Shown: piece after piece, positions 62,863 to 64,000 of the stretch
Layout of the letters: the number at the start of each line of letters is the position of its first letter
How positions within the stretch are numbered: the stretch's first letter is position 1
NCBI GenBank assembly: GCA_022969175.1
Contig: JALJPB010000008.1
Location: 62,001 to 126,000 of the forward strand
From: Colwellia sp.
Lineage (GTDB): Bacteria > Pseudomonadota > Gammaproteobacteria > Enterobacterales > Alteromonadaceae
DNA length: 64,000 bases
Reading direction: 5' to 3'
Position numbers and translations under genes: made by a program
The notes under the pieces: generated by a model
Database searches by the model: none
What the model was told of the DNA's origin: nothing
What the model saw: only the letters and a program-made list of their open reading frames with translations

Positions 62863-63213
62863 GTTTTGTCCTTTAATATTTTTAATAATTTATTTTAGTT
62901 TTAAAAGAAGATCATTCACCTTAACTCATTAACCAGTGCGAAATGTTCATTATGCTACTGAAATGTGGACATTAAAACGGGTTAAGGTAATTGCTCTATT
63001 TTTAATAATTGCTGACAGTCTACTCTTTTATTATCTCTGATTGCACCCTACCTTAGTCTTATTTATAGTTCAAAAACGTATAAGAATGAGGATAAAATAA
63101 TGAAATAAACCTTCACCAATAACTGGATAAATAACTTAACATTTAAAAGTAAGAATGACAACGCTGTCATTCATGGGTTGTATAGTTACAATTTGATATC
63201 TCAAGCTCATCAA
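62863..63213. other. Intergenic region upstream of acs
   Basis: About 350 bp holding the acs promoter and the end of the Sel1 gene transcript. Apart from the 8-bp hairpin at 63153-63172 I see no feature and no clear CRP site. A very short ATG frame (63100 region) stops after two codons. Confidence 0.5.
63153..63172 (-). terminator. Possible terminator of the Sel1-repeat gene
   Basis: GAATGACA (63153-63160) pairs with TGTCATTC (63165-63172) around ACGC. The minus-strand flank is T-rich but not a clean run. It lies about 40 bases after the stop codon of the Sel1 gene. Confidence 0.4.
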
Positions 63214-64000
63214 CTATTGAATGTTTGACGATAATTTAAAGTCTAAGTTTCTCACTTTAATATCTACACCTGCATCAATCAAACTCTTATAAAAACCATA
63301 TAAATCACAACCTTCAACTTGTTTACAAACAATGACATATTTCAATATTGCCGGCTTATAACTTTGCAATGACGCTTGTTTGAACCAATACAATGCTTGG
63401 TTAAAGTCTTTATCAACATACTGACCATTAACATACATTTCGGCTAAATTTAGCTGACCTTTGGCAAAACCCAAATGAGCTGATTGATTAAAAAGGTCAA
63501 AGGCCGACTGTAAATTAGTCTCAAGGTTTTGTTCATTAAGGAAGAGTAAGCCGGTATTATTTTCTCTTTTCCCCGGCACAAATAGATCGCTTTGATAACG
63601 ATATTCATAGGGTTCAATACCATTACCATATAACTTTTTTAGCACCGGACGTTTTGCCAACGTTATAGCACCAGCGTTATACATTGCTTTTATTTCATTA
63701 TGGCTGAAATCATAACGCTTTGATTGAAAGTAATCTTTAAACCTTAAGTGACCAAAACGAATGCTTTCTTTGATGATACCTTCTCTAACATAAAAAAAAT
63801 CACTGTACAGTAAAGTGATAACATCTCCAGTGATATCAACTACTTTTGCTAGGCGGTATTTTTCTCTTGGTCGTAAGTTATCACTGAGTAAACGAAAATC
63901 TAAAAAATAAAAATCATCAATTTGTGGAGATGAAATAATTTCAGCACTCGCAGCATCTTGGTGCTGCTCACTGTCAAACCAAATTTTCGAGGAAATAAGA
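63214..64000 (-). CDS. Sel1-repeat protein, 5' end missing (runs off right edge)
   Basis: The ATG at 63684 is internal: the frame stays open upstream to the last base of the window, so at least 105 more residues exist before it. Visible parts are a beta-rich upstream section (about 63700-64000), then one or two Sel1/TPR-like repeats in the C-terminal third: AFDLFNQSAHLGFAKGQLNLAEMYVNGQ followed by NQALYWFKQASLQSYKP (adjacent halves). Such repeats mediate protein contacts. The function and whether it is exported cannot be told without the start. Confidence 0.75.
   Translation of the reverse strand, partial: LISSKIWFDSEQHQDAASAEIISSPQIDDFYFLDFRLLSDNLRPREKYRLAKVVDITGDVITLLYSDFFYVREGIIKESIRFGHLRFKDYFQSKRYDFSHNEIKAMYNAGAITLAKRPVLKKLYGNGIEPYEYRYQSDLFVPGKRENNTGLLFLNEQNLETNLQSAFDLFNQSAHLGFAKGQLNLAEMYVNGQYVDKDFNQALYWFKQASLQSYKPAILKYVIVCKQVEGCDLYGFYKSLIDAGVDIKVRNLDFKLSSNIQ

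Noticed and set aside
1-64000. Search for a defence system, prophage, insertion sequence or CRISPR array
   Set aside because: No transposase, integrase, nuclease-helicase sets, phage structural genes or regular spaced repeats were seen; MutH and RdgC are housekeeping DNA proteins in this group.

Overview
The window is an AT-rich gammaproteobacterial chromosome segment. Gene content and style (RdgC, MutH, EfpL/YeiP, MsrPQ, fatty acid cis/trans isomerase, many GGDEF proteins, PhoBR with Pho boxes, a pheA attenuator) point to a marine member of Alteromonadales, most likely Colwelliaceae (Colwellia, Thalassotalea or a relative). That placement is inferred from family resemblance. I see no rRNA, tRNA, CRISPR array, prophage or insertion sequence, and no recognisable defence island. 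Genes run off both edges: a sensor kinase on the left and a Sel1-repeat protein on the right.

Layout. 1-10.4 kb: two related orphan sensor kinases flank an L,D-transpeptidase-family gene, a 49-residue protein, the EF-P paralogue EfpL, an M14 peptidase and a Pho block (pstS, phoR, phoB and a general porin, all on the minus strand). Three sets of 11-bp-phased Pho boxes lie upstream of pstS, phoB and the porin. 10.5-14.9 kb: rdgC, an HDOD protein, trhP with a ferredoxin (yfhL), and a SYLF lipoprotein. 15.1-23.2 kb: an OprO/OprP-type porin carrying an amidohydrolase-like N-terminal remnant, then a minus-strand run GGDEF - fatty acid cis/trans isomerase - HlyD adaptor - DUF2955 membrane protein. 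23.3-28.7 kb: thyA, a TauE/SafE permease, ptsP and rppH, divergent from mutH. 28.8-47.0 kb: three diguanylate cyclase genes (one GGDEF-EAL), a hexose-6-phosphate mutarotase, a patatin-type autotransporter, an amidohydrolase pair, msrPQ, a membrane-anchored glutaredoxin, a DUF2058 protein and a very large secreted metallophosphatase. 47.3-50.2 kb: penicillin acylase and a MAPEG protein. 50.2-51.8 kb: pheA with a complete leader-peptide attenuator. 51.8-58.2 kb: envelope proteins of poorly known role, including a lytic transglycosylase with two solute-binding domains. 58.2-64 kb: the aroF-tyrA operon, acs and the Sel1 gene.

How the genes fit together. PhoR/PhoB should control pstS, themselves and the porin under phosphate limitation. 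AroF, TyrA and PheA together make and partition prephenate toward Phe and Tyr, pheA being controlled by Phe-tRNA supply through attenuation. TrhP is understood to use prephenate, so the trhP-yfhL pair has a metabolic link to that pathway. Four GGDEF proteins with different input domains, all with an intact product-inhibition site, indicate heavy c-di-GMP signalling.

I did not find a convincing new multi-gene system. The observations most worth follow-up are the pheA attenuator with a 30-bp repeat pair downstream of it, the porin fusion, the porin Pho box, the amidohydrolase pair with one metal-site-less member, and the dual-sensor lytic transglycosylase. Several starts were moved to internal codons because the longest reading frame begins with a TTG lacking a ribosome binding site; these are noted per gene.
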